A stretch of DNA of 64,000 nucleotides, taken from an uncultured Bartonella sp. Lineage in GTDB: Bacteria > Pseudomonadota > Alphaproteobacteria > Rhizobiales > Rhizobiaceae. The position numbers and the translations under genes are program-made. Positions within the stretch are counted from its first letter, which is position 1; each line of letters opens with the position of its first letter. Positions 37,185 through 47,878 of this stretch are shown piece by piece. The notes beneath the pieces are model-generated. The model made no database searches, had not been told where the DNA came from, and saw only the letters and a list, made by a program, of their open reading frames with translations. The stretch covers positions 62,001 to 126,000 of the forward strand of contig CAMLCZ010000004.1 in NCBI GenBank assembly GCA_946478665.1, in the 5' to 3' direction.

Positions 37185-37619
37185 ATAAGAGGATTTTATC
37201 AATTTTACTTGAGAATCACTTTTGTTAAATTGCTACTGTTTTTATTCGATTTGAAATAGATAATATTATGATCTTAATAGTCATATTTTTTAAACGATTG
37301 AAACGCTCAACTTAAGAAAAACTGACTATAATCTCGATGATTTGATGACGAGAATCTACTTTACTGCTTTGACGTGAGACTAAATCCGCATTAGAAGAGA
37401 ACATGTTTTTTAGTATTATACTAAAAAGCTTCGGTTGTTTTTGGGCGAGACCTTTAATCCGCCAACTCAAATGGCCGGCCTGAAGCATTGGAAAGGTGAT
37501 TGCTTTTCTAATGTGTGAGTGATTTTCCAATCCGTTTGTCGTGCTGACAAGGCTAAACAAGCGGGGGAGAGTGTCAGGTAATTATTTTACCTGCGGTCAA
37601 AACCAGGTCAGGAAAGCCT
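37184..37619. other. 436-bp sdh upstream region
   Basis: No gene is supported; the minus-strand ORF at 37312-37560 has no family features. It holds an AT-only palindrome at 37407-37427 (TTTTTAGTA-tta-TACTAAAAA) and a seven-pair hairpin CAGGTAA-ttatt-TTACCTG at 37575-37593, 26 bases before sdhC. The sdh promoter must lie here. Confidence 0.6.
37575..37593 (+). promoter_or_regulatory. Hairpin in the sdhC leader
   Basis: CAGGTAA-ttatt-TTACCTG, a perfect inverted repeat ahead of the sdhC ribosome binding site (CAGGAAAG). It could be an operator or a leader hairpin. Confidence 0.4.
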
Positions 37620-38021
37620 ATGACAGATACGACAACAACAAAAACGCGTCCTCTTTCACCTCATGTCAGCATTTATCGCTGGCCAATTACCATGGCAATG
37701 TCGATAGCGCACCGTATTACAGGTGGTGCCCTTTATGTAGGAACATTGTTTCTTGCGGCATGGCTTATAGCAGCGGCTTGTGGTGCTGACGCATTTGAAA
37801 CAGTCAACGGTCTATTTAATTCATTTATCGGTCGTTGTATTTTGTTTCTATACACATTGGCACTCGTTCATCACCTTGTAGGCGGTGTACGACATTTTTT
37901 CTGGGATACAAGAACATATCTTCTTGAAAAGCATGTTGCGACGAAAACAGCATGGGCCACGGTCTTTATTTCCATCATTGCGACGCTTCTTATTTGGATC
38001 GTCGGCTATATCGTCCGCTAA
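37620..38021 (+). CDS. sdhC: Succinate dehydrogenase cytochrome b556 subunit
   Basis: The 133-residue membrane anchor begins RPLSPHVSIYRWPITMAMSIAHRITG, the SdhC signature with the quinone-site serine/arginine, and has three membrane helices (about 30-52, 70-95, 108-130). The haem-ligand histidine is in LVHHLVGGVRHFFWD. First gene of sdhCDAB. Confidence 0.96.
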   Translation: MTDTTTTKTRPLSPHVSIYRWPITMAMSIAHRITGGALYVGTLFLAAWLIAAACGADAFETVNGLFNSFIGRCILFLYTLALVHHLVGGVRHFFWDTRTYLLEKHVATKTAWATVFISIIATLLIWIVGYIVR

Positions 38022-38038
38022 TAGCTGGAGAGATATTT

Positions 38039-38425
38039 ATGAAAAAAGATTTTAGAACAGAACTTGGAAAAGTTCGAGGATGGGGCGCATCCCATACAGG
38101 TACGCGGCATTTTTGGATGCAACGCTTGACAGCGTTCGCCAATGTTCCCCTATTTATTTTCTTTATTGTGATCGTTGTTTCACTTGTTGGTAAAGACTAC
38201 GCAACGGTCCATGCAACATTGGCTAATCCCATTGTTACGGTTGTCATGGGCTTGATGATTCTTTCCGGCATATATCATATGAAACTAGGCATGCAGGTTA
38301 TCATTGAGGATTACCTTCCCAATGAGGCGGCACGCGTTCTAGTACTGACCTTTAACATTTTCTTTTGTTATCTGGTTGGTGCAGCTTTGCTGCTTGCACT
38401 TTTAAAAATTTCATTGGGAGGTTGA
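38039..38425 (+). CDS. sdhD: Succinate dehydrogenase membrane anchor subunit
   Basis: The 128-residue protein starts at the ATG at 38039 (GGAGAG seven bases upstream), not at the ORF-track start inside sdhC. It shows [25 protein letters not shown] and three membrane helices; the haem/quinone region is in [17 protein letters not shown]. It starts 17 bases after sdhC. Confidence 0.95.
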   Translation: MKKDFRTELGKVRGWGASHTGTRHFWMQRLTAFANVPLFIFFIVIVVSLVGKDYATVHATLANPIVTVVMGLMILSGIYHMKLGMQVIIEDYLPNEAARVLVLTFNIFFCYLVGAALLLALLKISLGG

Positions 38426-38430
38426 TCTCG

Positions 38431-40275
38431 ATGGTCTCCACTACTTCAAATACTTCCGCCAAGCGGGGGGATAAAGCCTACCACTTTGTTGATCACAAAT
38501 TTGATGTGGTCGTCATTGGTGCAGGTGGCTCAGGTTTGCGTGCAACTTTAGGTATGGCAGAACAGGGCTTAAGAACAGCCTGTATCACTAAAGTATTTCC
38601 AACACGTTCTCATACTGTCGCCGCACAAGGCGGTATTGCTGCATCTCTGTCCAATATGGGACCAGATAATTGGCAATGGCATATGTATGACACAATCAAG
38701 GGTTCTGATTGGTTGGGTGATATGGATGCCATGGAATATTTGGTGCGTAATGCACCAGATGCTGTTTACGAACTTGAACATTATGGTGTTCCATTTTCTC
38801 GTACAGAAGAAGGCAAAATTTATCAGAGACCTTTTGGTGGCCATACCACAGATTTTGGTGAAGGTCCTCCTGTTCAACGTACTTGTGCAGCAGCCGATCG
38901 TACAGGTCATGCCATTTTGCATACGCTATATGGTCAGAGCTTAAAACATAATGCGCAATTCTTCGTTGAGTATTATGCACTTGACCTGATTATGACTGAT
39001 GGTGTGTGCACTGGTGTTGTCGCATGGAATTTGGATGACGGTTCAATTCATCGGTTTTCTGCCAAGATGGTTGTTTTGGCTACTGGTGGTTATGGTCGTG
39101 CTTATTTCTCTGCAACATCTGCTCACACATGTACTGGTGACGGCGGTGGTATGATTGCCCGTGCTGGGTTGCCGCTTCAGGACATGGAATTTGTGCAGTT
39201 CCATCCGACAGGTATCTATGGTTCAGGTTGTCTGATTACAGAAGGTGCTCGTGGTGAAGGTGGTTATCTTATCAATTCGGAAGGTGAACGTTTCATGGAA
39301 CGTTATGCTCCTTCCTTCAAAGATCTAGCTTCACGAGATGTTGTGTCACGCTGTATGACAATCGAAATTCGTGAAGGACGTGGTGTTGGTCCAAAAAAAG
39401 ACCATATATTCCTCGTTCTCAGTCATATTGATCCAGCTATTTTGCACGAACGTCTACCAGGTATATCCGAGTCTGCACGTATCTTTGCTGGCGTTGATCT
39501 TACCAAGGATCCAATTCCAGTTATTCCTACCGTGCATTACAATATGGGTGGTATACCAACCAATTATTTTGGTGAAGTTTTAAACCCAACGGCTGACGAT
39601 CCTGATCGTGTTCAACCAGGCCTCATGGCTGTGGGCGAAGCAGGATGTGCTTCTGTTCATGGTGCAAATCGCCTTGGTTCAAATTCATTGATTGATCTTG
39701 TCGTATTCGGACGTGCTGCTGCTATTCGTGCAGGTCAAGTCATCGATCGTAAGTCGGAAATTCCTCCGATTAACGAGGCTGCGGTGGACGAAATCATGGA
39801 TCGGTTTGATCGCATCCGGTACGCAAGTGGCTCGACACCTACAGCTGAACTTCGCGAAAAAATGCAACGTGCTATGCAAGAAGATGCAGCGGTGTTTCGG
39901 ACGGCAGAATCGTTACAGCAAGGCTGTAAGCGTATTTCCGCAATCTGGAATGAGTTGCCTGATGTAAAAGTCAGTGACCGCTCGTTGATTTGGAATTCTG
40001 ATTTGATGGAAACATTGGAATTAGAAAACCTGATGGCTAATGCAATTTCAACGGTTTATTCTGCTGAAGCTCGTCATGAAAGCCGCGGTGCCCATGCTCG
40101 TGAGGATTTTCCGGATCGTGATGATGTTAATTGGCGTAAGCACACAATTTCTCATTTATCTGATGACGGAAAAGTAACACTTTCCTATAGAGGCGTTCAT
40201 CTTAATCCGCTCACCAGTGAAGCAGATGGTGGTATTTCACTTAAGAAAATTGCGCCTAAGAAGCGCGTTTACTAA
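38431..40275 (+). CDS. sdhA: Succinate dehydrogenase flavoprotein subunit
   Basis: The 614-residue flavoprotein begins at the ATG at 38431 behind GGGAGG; the ORF-track start lies in sdhD. It has the FAD-binding [17 protein letters not shown], the covalent-FAD histidine in [18 protein letters not shown], the active-site [23 protein letters not shown] and [11 protein letters not shown]. It oxidises succinate to fumarate in the TCA cycle and complex II. Flavinylation would need SdhE; an SDHAF4-like gene is present at 15.6 kb. Confidence 0.98.
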   Translation: MVSTTSNTSAKRGDKAYHFVDHKFDVVVIGAGGSGLRATLGMAEQGLRTACITKVFPTRSHTVAAQGGIAASLSNMGPDNWQWHMYDTIKGSDWLGDMDAMEYLVRNAPDAVYELEHYGVPFSRTEEGKIYQRPFGGHTTDFGEGPPVQRTCAAADRTGHAILHTLYGQSLKHNAQFFVEYYALDLIMTDGVCTGVVAWNLDDGSIHRFSAKMVVLATGGYGRAYFSATSAHTCTGDGGGMIARAGLPLQDMEFVQFHPTGIYGSGCLITEGARGEGGYLINSEGERFMERYAPSFKDLASRDVVSRCMTIEIREGRGVGPKKDHIFLVLSHIDPAILHERLPGISESARIFAGVDLTKDPIPVIPTVHYNMGGIPTNYFGEVLNPTADDPDRVQPGLMAVGEAGCASVHGANRLGSNSLIDLVVFGRAAAIRAGQVIDRKSEIPPINEAAVDEIMDRFDRIRYASGSTPTAELREKMQRAMQEDAAVFRTAESLQQGCKRISAIWNELPDVKVSDRSLIWNSDLMETLELENLMANAISTVYSAEARHESRGAHAREDFPDRDDVNWRKHTISHLSDDGKVTLSYRGVHLNPLTSEADGGISLKKIAPKKRVY

Positions 40276-40289
40276 GGGGAGATAAAGCA

Positions 40290-41069
40290 ATGGTTCATAT
40301 GGCACTTCCCAAGAATTCACGTGTACAAAAAGGTAAGGTTTGGCCAAAGCCTGCTGATACCTCAAAGTTGACTGAATTCAATATATATCGCTGGTCACCT
40401 GATGATGATCAAAATCCGCGCCTCGACACTTATTATGTCGATCGTAATGCATGCGGACCAATGATTCTTGATGGATTATTATATATCAAGAATCATATTG
40501 ATCCGACTTTGACGTTGCGTCGTTCATGTCGTGAAGGGATATGCGGCTCATGCGCAATGAATATTGATGGTTCCAATACGCTGGCCTGTATTACAGGTAT
40601 GGATGAGGTGCATCACCCGATTAAGATATATCCACTACCATCAATGCCGGTTGTGAAAGATCTTGTACCAGATCTCAATAGATTCTATGCACAGCATCGT
40701 TCAATTGAGCCTTGGTTACAAACTGTTTCTCCAGAACCTCAAAAAGAATGGCTACAAAGTCATGAAGATCGTCAAAAGCTTGATGGCCTTTATGAGTGTA
40801 TTTTATGCGCTTGTTGCCAGACTTCTTGCCCAAGTTATTGGTGGAATGGTGATCGTTATCTTGGACCGGCTGTTTTGCTTCAAGCATATCGTTGGATTTC
40901 GGATTCTCGTGATGAAGCAAAAGGTGAACGTTTGGACAATCTGGAAGATCCTTTCCGGCTTTATCGTTGTCACACAATTATGAATTGTGCTCAGACCTGT
41001 CCTAAAGGATTAAATCCAGCAAAAGCAATTGCAGAAATCAAGAAATTGATGATTGAGCGGCGCGTATAA
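40290..41069 (+). CDS. sdhB: Succinate dehydrogenase iron-sulfur subunit
   Basis: The 259-residue protein has the [2Fe-2S] cysteines in [21 protein letters not shown] and the [4Fe-4S]/[3Fe-4S] cysteines in [16 protein letters not shown] and [23 protein letters not shown] lies seven bases before the ATG at 40290. Last gene of the operon, followed by a strong terminator. Confidence 0.98.
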   Translation: MVHMALPKNSRVQKGKVWPKPADTSKLTEFNIYRWSPDDDQNPRLDTYYVDRNACGPMILDGLLYIKNHIDPTLTLRRSCREGICGSCAMNIDGSNTLACITGMDEVHHPIKIYPLPSMPVVKDLVPDLNRFYAQHRSIEPWLQTVSPEPQKEWLQSHEDRQKLDGLYECILCACCQTSCPSYWWNGDRYLGPAVLLQAYRWISDSRDEAKGERLDNLEDPFRLYRCHTIMNCAQTCPKGLNPAKAIAEIKKLMIERRV

Positions 41070-41093
41070 AACAGGTCCGTTTATCCAATAAAT

Positions 41094-41125
41094 AAGCCAC
41101 GTGAAATGTTCACGTGGCTTTTTGT
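41094..41125 (+). terminator. Rho-independent terminator after sdhB
   Basis: A 12-pair stem AAGCCACGTGAA-atg-TTCACGTGGCTT followed by TTTTG. Confidence 0.94.
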
Positions 41126-41334
41126 TTAATTAATTTAATATCGCAACGATGGTTATAGAAAGCCAAACCTATCCATATCTAGAAGACGTTCCTACAATAT
41201 TTTATCGCGTCACAAATGGACTAAGACGATAGTTTTGATAATTGTTGTCATTAAAGTAAAAATTCTTGTCAGAATGGCGCTTCGTTAAATAGGATTACCA
41301 ATTTAGCTTGATAGTGAATTGTATTATCCAGCTT

Positions 41335-42576
41335 TTATAAAGCTTCACCCAGCAATAATTTTGGTGATCCCTTTGTTAAACCGGCAGCTTCTTGAATGAA
41401 GTATTTTTTTACTTTCGGCATACGATCAACAATACCAAGGCCAACGTCACGTAATAACCGTATAGGAGAAATATCATTAGAAAATAGTCGGTTGAGAATG
41501 TCAGTTGTTACACCCATACGAACGGTTTCGAATCTGCGCCAACTTTCATAACGCTCCAATGCAGCCATTGAACCAATATCAAGTCCAAGCCGCGCAGTTT
41601 CGACGACTATTTCAGCCAAAGCGGCAACGTCACGGAAGCCGAGGTTAAGACCTTGACCAGAAATCGGGTGGATACCGTGGGCGGCGTCGCCTGCGAGAGC
41701 AAAACGAGGTTTTACAAAATTACGTGCAAGCGTCAGGCCAAAAGGAAAAGCGCGTCGTTCACCAACGAGTTTCAATGCACCAAGGTGATGACCAAACCTT
41801 GCTTCCAGTTCTTTTTCAAATATGAGATTATCAGCTGCCATAAGACGTTTTGCATTGTCGTCACGTTCGTTCCATACAAGAGAAGAACGGTTGCCTTTTA
41901 ATGGAAGTATGGCAAATGGCCCTGCAGGAAGAAAATGTTCTTCAGCGCAGCCATTATGAGGACGTTCATGCTCGACAGTACAAACAATACCCATTTGTCC
42001 ATATGGCCAATAAACAGTTTTTATCCCAGCTATATCTCTTAATTTGGAGCGAACACCATCCGATGCAACGAGTAATCGGGTATTGAGAGAATCACCGTTA
42101 CTTAATTCAACATGGACTTTTTCACTATCGTTCGTAAAGTTTGTAACGCGAATTGATTCAATAAAAGGAATTTCCAGTTCTGATGCACGCCGATGTAACG
42201 CAGCATTGAGATATTTGTTTTCAACCATGTAAGCAAAAGGTTCACCAGGCTCAACATCACCTGCAAAGGTCAAAAATACAGGTCTAACAGGATCATTATT
42301 GCGCGAATCAGTAATAATCATGTCATTAATTGGTTGCGATAAGGATTCTATTTCATCCCAGCAATCGAGTTGTTTTAACATGCGGATTGCGGCTGCTGCT
42401 ATTGCAGAAGCACGAGGATCATTTTGCCAACTATCTTTTGGTCCCGCATCAATAACTGAAATTTTTAAGGAAGGAGCAGCCTGTTTTATAGCAACCGCCA
42501 AAGACAGACCAACATATGCCCCTCCCGCAATAACTAAATCTAATGTTTCATCAGTAGGTGTTGCTGAGGCAGACAT
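41335..42576 (-). CDS. UbiH/UbiF/COQ6-family FAD monooxygenase
   Basis: The product (413 residues from the ATG at 42576) is a flavin-dependent hydroxylase of ubiquinone synthesis. The FAD-binding GGAYVGLSLAVAIKQ, the middle motif VASDGVRSKLRDIAGI and the second FAD motif FALAGDAAHGIHPISGQGLNLGFRD are complete. Which ring position it hydroxylates cannot be told from sequence, so no symbol is given. The ORF-track start 15 codons upstream lacks a ribosome binding site, whereas AAGGAAG precedes the chosen ATG. It is divergent from tesB. Confidence 0.92.
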   Translation of the reverse strand: MSASATPTDETLDLVIAGGAYVGLSLAVAIKQAAPSLKISVIDAGPKDSWQNDPRASAIAAAAIRMLKQLDCWDEIESLSQPINDMIITDSRNNDPVRPVFLTFAGDVEPGEPFAYMVENKYLNAALHRRASELEIPFIESIRVTNFTNDSEKVHVELSNGDSLNTRLLVASDGVRSKLRDIAGIKTVYWPYGQMGIVCTVEHERPHNGCAEEHFLPAGPFAILPLKGNRSSLVWNERDDNAKRLMAADNLIFEKELEARFGHHLGALKLVGERRAFPFGLTLARNFVKPRFALAGDAAHGIHPISGQGLNLGFRDVAALAEIVVETARLGLDIGSMAALERYESWRRFETVRMGVTTDILNRLFSNDISPIRLLRDVGLGIVDRMPKVKKYFIQEAAGLTKGSPKLLLGEAL

Positions 42577-42680
42577 TTTGCTTCCTTTCGTATTATCTAA
42601 AAGTCTATTGGCTCTTGACAATATGCCTTAATGTGGTTGACCTTGATTGCCGAGAGTTCAATATAAAGTGAATATATTTC

Positions 42681-43553
42681 ATGATTAACCCACTTCAACA
42701 TCTTTTATCCATACTAGATTTAGAAAAAATTGACCAGAACTTGTTCCGTGGCGAAAGTGGTAGCTCTAAATGGCAACGTGTTTTTGGTGGTCATGTGATT
42801 GCTCAAGCACTGGTTGCTGCCCAACGTAGTGTGACAGCTGATCGTTTTATTCACTCTCTTCATGCCTATTTTATAAGACCTGGAGATCCTAATCATCCGA
42901 TTATATATGAAGTTGAACCATTACGTGATGGACGTAGTTTTTCTACACGAAGGGTGGTTGCAAAACAAAGCGGCGCAGTCATTTTATCATTTTCTGCGTC
43001 TTTTCAAATTGATGAACCTGGACTTGATTATCAACGCCCTATGCCGACCGGACTCCCTCAACCAGAGGATTTAGAAGGTGATGATAGAATAAATCAGGCT
43101 TTTGTCGATACGGCTCCAGAGATTGTGCGCAATTATTGGAATTTGCATAGGCCATTCATCATAAGACCTATTGATCGGGAAGATTATCTCAAGCGTGATA
43201 AGCATTCACCATTCCAACGTTGTTGGTTTAAGCTTAACGGTGCGGTTGACGGTACACGTAATCTCAATACAGCTTTGTTAGCTTATTTGTCAGATATGAC
43301 ACTTCTGGATACGTCTCTTCTTGTTCATGGGCTTTCCCTGTTTTCTCCCGATGTTATTCCTGCAAGCCTCGATCATTCTATGTGGTTTCATCGGCCTTTT
43401 CATATTGATGAATGGTTGCTTTATGACATAGAAACACCGGATACTTATGGTGCTCGTGGATTAAGTAATGGTTTTATTTATAGTCGTGAAGGTAAACTGA
43501 TAGCCAGCGTAGCGCAGGAAGGGTTAATGCGTCTTGCAAAGCCCAAAATTTAG
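42681..43553 (+). CDS. tesB: Acyl-CoA thioesterase II
   Basis: The 290-residue double-hotdog thioesterase has LFRGESGSSKWQRVFGGHVIAQAL, FSTRRVVAKQSGAVI and DHSMWFHRPFHIDEWLLYD, all TesB signatures. It hydrolyses medium- and long-chain acyl-CoAs. The start has only a weak ribosome binding site. In many relatives glnK-amtB follows; here amtB follows directly. Confidence 0.94.
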   Translation: MINPLQHLLSILDLEKIDQNLFRGESGSSKWQRVFGGHVIAQALVAAQRSVTADRFIHSLHAYFIRPGDPNHPIIYEVEPLRDGRSFSTRRVVAKQSGAVILSFSASFQIDEPGLDYQRPMPTGLPQPEDLEGDDRINQAFVDTAPEIVRNYWNLHRPFIIRPIDREDYLKRDKHSPFQRCWFKLNGAVDGTRNLNTALLAYLSDMTLLDTSLLVHGLSLFSPDVIPASLDHSMWFHRPFHIDEWLLYDIETPDTYGARGLSNGFIYSREGKLIASVAQEGLMRLAKPKI

Positions 43554-43587
43554 ATAATTTGCATTGATGAAATATTTTCAGTTGAAC

Positions 43588-43655
43588 CTGCACACTGTGC
43601 AGTTTTGACCTAAAAGTATGCGTTGACTTGTGCACAAAATAATATGCAATTGCAT
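43588..43655 (+). promoter_or_regulatory. Two palindromes upstream of the amtB promoter
   Basis: CTGCACACTGTGCAG (43588-43602) and ATGCAATTGCAT (43644-43655) lie 115-185 bases before the sigma-54-like promoter, where an NtrC-type activator would bind. The half-sites resemble NtrC (TGCAC/GTGCA), but the spacing is three rather than seven bases, so assignment to NtrC is uncertain. Confidence 0.35.
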
Positions 43656-43770
43656 GCCAAAACAACATTAAGCTGTTTTATTGCATAAAAAGTAGGCATA
43701 TCATTTTAACTGATTAACTAATAATCTTTTTTGTATCCCAAATTTATCAGAAAAAACGACTTTCTTCAAA

Positions 43771-43786
43771 TTGGCATGAAACTTGT
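43771..43786 (+). promoter_or_regulatory. Candidate sigma-54 promoter of amtB
   Basis: TTGGCATGAAACTTGTT fits the -24/-12 consensus TGGCA(C/T)G-N4-TTGC(A/T) with the GG intact and a T replacing C in the -12 GC. It lies about 57 bases before the amtB ATG. Confidence 0.6.
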
Positions 43787-43842
43787 TAGGTAAGATTATG
43801 GGTGAGCGTTATGCCCATTCTATTTCCTAATGGAGAGGTTTG

Positions 43843-45159
43843 ATGTTGCGTTTAAAAAAAATAATTCCAATGACATTGGGAGCGTTCACGCTGATGGGCG
43901 TAAATTTGGGGATTGCACAAGAAGTGGAGACGGTAACTGAAGTTGTAACCGAATTACCAGCCAAGTTGGATTCCGGGGATACAGCATGGATGCTCGTTTC
44001 TTCGGCTCTTGTTCTTTTAATGACCATACCAGGACTAGCCTTGTTTTATGGGGGTATGGTACGGAAGAAAAACGTGTTGGCAACCATGATGCAGAGTTTT
44101 GCAATCTGTTGTCTGATCAGCGTTTTATGGTTTGTAATTGGCTATTCTTTGGCGTTTTCCGGAGAAAATCCATATTATGGAAGTTTCTCTCATCTCTTTT
44201 TAAAAGGCATTTCAATTGATGATCTTAATGGAACATTCCCGACTTATCTCTGGGTTATGTTCCAAATGGCTTTTGCTATTATCACACCAGCATTAATCAC
44301 AGGTGCTTTTGCTGAACGGATGAAGTTTTCGGCAATGCTATGGTTTATGGGATTGTGGTCGTTGCTCGTTTATGCACCAATTTGTCATTGGGTTTGGGGC
44401 GGCGGTTTCCTCGGTAAAGATGGCGTTCTCGATTTTGCTGGAGGCACAGTTATTCATGTTAATGCAGGTGTTGCTGGCTTAGTGACGGCTATTATCCTAG
44501 GACGCAGACATGGCTATCGTAGCGTGAATATGGCACCGCACAATCTTACTTTATCCATGATTGGTGCAGCATTGTTATGGATCGGCTGGTTTGGCTTCAA
44601 TGCTGGCTCCGCAGGTGCTGCAAATAAAGTGGCAGCCATTGCTATGTTAAATACACAAGTTGCAACTGCCGCTGGGGCATTATGCTGGATGATTGTGGAA
44701 TGGTGTATATCCAAGAAACCTTCGGTTCTAGGTATTATATCTGGTGCAGTAGCAGGCTTAGTTGCAATTACACCAGCAGCAGGGTTCGTAGAACCTGTTG
44801 GTGCCTTGATTATAGGTATTGTTGCTGGTCCTATATGCTATTTTGCTGCTGTAGTATTGAAAAGAACCATCGGATATGATGACTCATTGGATGCTTTTGG
44901 TGTTCATGGGGTAGGTGGTATTATTGGTGCTTTATTAACCGGATATTTTGCATCGGACATCTTCTTTACCGATAAAGATGCTTATGCGCAGGTATCTGTT
45001 TTAAATCAAGCTTATGGTCTTGCGGCATCGATTGTCTATTCGGCGGTTGTTACAGCAATCATACTTTATGTTATTAAAGCAATTATTGGTTTGAGACCAA
45101 CGAAACAGCAAGAAGTCGAAGGACTTGATATTTCGCTCCATGGTGAAACAATCCAATAA
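43843..45159 (+). CDS. amtB: Ammonium transporter
   Basis: The 438-residue protein has a signal peptide (about 1-23, GVNLGIAQE) and eleven membrane helices. Substrate-pore motifs are present: GLALFYGGMVRKKNV, FQMAFAIITPALITGAFAERMKF, HWVWGGGFL, DFAGGTVIHVNAGVAGL with the first pore histidine, and DAFGVHGVGGIIGALLTG with the second. The TTG at 43840 in the ORF track is less likely than the ATG at 43843, which is well placed behind GGAGAGG. No glnK is found beside it. Confidence 0.96.
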   Translation: MLRLKKIIPMTLGAFTLMGVNLGIAQEVETVTEVVTELPAKLDSGDTAWMLVSSALVLLMTIPGLALFYGGMVRKKNVLATMMQSFAICCLISVLWFVIGYSLAFSGENPYYGSFSHLFLKGISIDDLNGTFPTYLWVMFQMAFAIITPALITGAFAERMKFSAMLWFMGLWSLLVYAPICHWVWGGGFLGKDGVLDFAGGTVIHVNAGVAGLVTAIILGRRHGYRSVNMAPHNLTLSMIGAALLWIGWFGFNAGSAGAANKVAAIAMLNTQVATAAGALCWMIVEWCISKKPSVLGIISGAVAGLVAITPAAGFVEPVGALIIGIVAGPICYFAAVVLKRTIGYDDSLDAFGVHGVGGIIGALLTGYFASDIFFTDKDAYAQVSVLNQAYGLAASIVYSAVVTAIILYVIKAIIGLRPTKQQEVEGLDISLHGETIQ

Positions 45160-45177
45160 ATTTTAAATTAGGATGGA

Positions 45178-45207
45178 AAAAAGCCCGCCTTGACAGCGGG
45201 CTTTTTC
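45178..45207 (+). terminator. Rho-independent terminator after amtB
   Basis: Stem AAAAAGCCCGC / GCGGGCTTTTT with loop CTTGACA. Confidence 0.95.
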
Positions 45208-45250
45208 ACAACTGTGAATGGTTTTTCATACTTGTGAAAGTCAGTGATGG

Positions 45251-45266
45251 TTAATAGCCCGTTAAC
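45251..45266 (+). promoter_or_regulatory. Candidate CtrA-binding box upstream of ftsK
   Basis: TTAATAGCCCGTTAAC fits the CtrA consensus TTAA-N7-TTAAC exactly and lies 62 bases before the ftsK ATG. CtrA binding is inferred from the motif. Confidence 0.55.
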
Positions 45267-45328
45267 TCTCTCACCGTATAGTACTCCGGATATGGAATTG
45301 AGCTATCGTCTTTTATCCGGGTTTAGTC

Positions 45329-47776
45329 ATGCGTCAGGATTCATCATCTTATGATATAACTACAGACAGCGCGTATCAAAGCCCGCGTCTTGTAGAGATG
45401 TTTTCCAGACAGATAGGCTCGTTCATTGGTATCGGTATTCTTGTACTTATTGCGCTTGCAGGCGCTGCTTTGGCAACGTGGAATGTAGCAGATCCTTGTT
45501 TAAGCTATGCCAATAGTAATCCTGTTACCAATATCATGGGATGGCCGGGTGCTGTTTTTGCTGATATTGCAATGCAATTTTTTGGTTTGGCAAGTGTAGC
45601 TGCTTTATTGCCTCCTTTCTTTTGGGCAATACTTTTGATCGCACAAAAAGATATTGGTAGACTGATCTATAGAATTTTCTTCTGGCTTATTTCGGCATTT
45701 TGCTTTGCAGGTTTAATTGCTTTGATTCCGCCGTTTGCCCATTGGCCAATGCCTATTGGACTAGGTGGTGTTTTTGGTGACAAAATTTTATCATTTGCCA
45801 ATAGTTTTTCATCCTCCGTGCCGCCTGTGGCTATTGCGACAATTATTATCGTCGTATTGGGACCATTGGCATTTTGGTCAGCTGCTGTTGCGGGTGGTGT
45901 TGTCGGGCGTAATAAAGCCAAACGGGTTTCTAAACCTAAACGTAAAGTTCGTTACCAAGAAGACGTTGACGATGAGGACGAACAACCCGCTCGGGCTGGT
46001 CTTATCGTAACTATACTTGGCGGTACCATGCACTTTTTCTATTTGTTGCGGGCAGAGTATTGTCGGATATTTCGTCGTCCGCCACCAGATTTCTCTCCAC
46101 GTTCATATGACTATGCGGATAGTTATTTAAGCGGTCGCAGAGCAGAACCAGACTTTTCATCGCAACAGAAACCAAGCAATGAGGTGCCTTGGGAAGAAGA
46201 GGAAGAAGAGACACCACGGCGTCAAGCGTCACAGAAGAAATCTACAAGGTTTCAAAGCAGTGGTTTTCAACTGCCCAGCCTTGATCTTTTAGCACAGCCG
46301 TTAGTCTTAGAAAAAAATCCATCTATGGCGCCCGAAATTTTAAAAGAACACGCGGTACAATTGGAAAGCGTGCTGGAAGATTTTGGTGTTAAAGGACAAG
46401 TTATTAATGCGCGACCAGGGCCAGTCGTTACGTTATATGAATTTGAACCTGCTCCTGGAATTAAGTCTTCTCGTATCATCGGACTGGCAGATGATATAGC
46501 CCGTTCCATGAGTGCAATTTCAGCACGTGTGGCAGTGATACCTGGTAGAAATGTTATTGGAATAGAACTTCCTAACCCGACACGGGAAATTGTTTACTTG
46601 CGTGAAATCATGCAAACACGCGACTTTTATGAAAGTAAAGCTAAGCTTGGCCTTGCACTTGGTAAAACAATTGGTGGTGAACCGGTTATCGCAGATTTAG
46701 CAAAAATGCCGCATTTGTTGGTTGCCGGCACAACCGGATCAGGTAAATCCGTCGCTATTAACACGATGATCTTATCATTGCTTTACCGGATGACCCCGGA
46801 ACAATGTAGGCTCATTATGGTTGATCCGAAAATGCTTGAATTATCTGTATATGACGGTATTCCGCATCTTTTGACGCCTGTTGTGACAGATCCCAAAAAA
46901 GCTGTGGTTGCTTTGAAATGGGCTGTTCGTGAAATGGAAGAACGCTACCGCAAAATGGCAAAAGTGGGTGTTCGTAACATTGATGGCTTTAACGAACGGG
47001 TCAAGGAAGCAGAAAGAAAAGGTGAAGCTCTTTCGCGTACTGTGCAGACGGGTTTTGATCGTGACACTGGTGAACCTGTTTATGAAACAGAAACTATCGA
47101 AATAGCCGCAATGCCATATATTGTCGTTATTATAGACGAAATGGCAGATCTGATGATGGTGGCCGGAAAAGATATTGAAGGTGCTGTACAGCGTTTGGCG
47201 CAAATGGCTCGTGCCGCTGGTATCCATGTTATTATGGCAACACAGCGCCCATCTGTTGATGTTATTACCGGAACAATCAAGGCAAACTTTCCTACGCGTA
47301 TTTCTTTTCAGGTTACTTCAAAAATTGATAGTCGTACAATCCTTGGAGAACAAGGTGCTGAACATCTGCTCGGGCAAGGTGATATGTTGTTCATGATGGG
47401 AGGCGGGCGTATTCAGCGTGTACATGGCCCGTTTGTTGGTGATGAAGAAGTTGAACAAATTGTTCAACATCTGAAAACGCAAGGCGTACCTAATTATCTT
47501 GATTCTGTTACAGAAGAAGATGAACCAGATGATGGGGATACTATTTCGGGTGGAGCAAGCCATTTTGAAGAGTCCCAAGACCCTTATGATCAAGCTGTCG
47601 CAGTTATATTACGAGACCGCAAAGTATCAACATCATATATACAGCGCCGTTTAGGTATTGGATATAATCGTGCCGCTTCAATAGTAGAACGCATGGAAGA
47701 AGAGGGGCTTATTAGTCCTGCTAATCACGCTGGAAAACGTGAAATTCTTGTTCCAGAGGACGATACCCCGTTTTAG
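45329..47776 (+). CDS. ftsK: DNA translocase FtsK
   Basis: The 815-residue protein has four N-terminal membrane helices (about 30-52, 80-105, 115-137, 165-195), a linker rich in charged residues (about 205-310), and a motor domain with Walker [13 protein letters not shown] near 472 and Walker [17 protein letters not shown]-terminal gamma winged helix ([22 protein letters not shown]) recognises KOPS. It couples septation to chromosome segregation and activates XerCD. It follows amtB but is set apart by a terminator and its own candidate CtrA box. Confidence 0.97.
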   Translation: MRQDSSSYDITTDSAYQSPRLVEMFSRQIGSFIGIGILVLIALAGAALATWNVADPCLSYANSNPVTNIMGWPGAVFADIAMQFFGLASVAALLPPFFWAILLIAQKDIGRLIYRIFFWLISAFCFAGLIALIPPFAHWPMPIGLGGVFGDKILSFANSFSSSVPPVAIATIIIVVLGPLAFWSAAVAGGVVGRNKAKRVSKPKRKVRYQEDVDDEDEQPARAGLIVTILGGTMHFFYLLRAEYCRIFRRPPPDFSPRSYDYADSYLSGRRAEPDFSSQQKPSNEVPWEEEEEETPRRQASQKKSTRFQSSGFQLPSLDLLAQPLVLEKNPSMAPEILKEHAVQLESVLEDFGVKGQVINARPGPVVTLYEFEPAPGIKSSRIIGLADDIARSMSAISARVAVIPGRNVIGIELPNPTREIVYLREIMQTRDFYESKAKLGLALGKTIGGEPVIADLAKMPHLLVAGTTGSGKSVAINTMILSLLYRMTPEQCRLIMVDPKMLELSVYDGIPHLLTPVVTDPKKAVVALKWAVREMEERYRKMAKVGVRNIDGFNERVKEAERKGEALSRTVQTGFDRDTGEPVYETETIEIAAMPYIVVIIDEMADLMMVAGKDIEGAVQRLAQMARAAGIHVIMATQRPSVDVITGTIKANFPTRISFQVTSKIDSRTILGEQGAEHLLGQGDMLFMMGGGRIQRVHGPFVGDEEVEQIVQHLKTQGVPNYLDSVTEEDEPDDGDTISGGASHFEESQDPYDQAVAVILRDRKVSTSYIQRRLGIGYNRAASIVERMEEEGLISPANHAGKREILVPEDDTPF

Positions 47777-47878
47777 CCGATATTCGATTAAAAATTTTCG
47801 TATAAATCAGGCATGTAAAGCCTCAAAGCCATAGTAATGCCATAGCAAGCTGCGATAGTGAGAGCAGGAGTGATAACG

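Noticed and set aside
37312-37560. 82-residue minus-strand ORF in the sdh upstream region
   Set aside because: No family motif and no upstream ribosome binding site; composition is that of non-coding sequence.
43588-43602. CTGCACACTGTGCAG as a canonical NtrC site
   Set aside because: Half-sites are three bases apart instead of seven, so I list it only as a palindrome.
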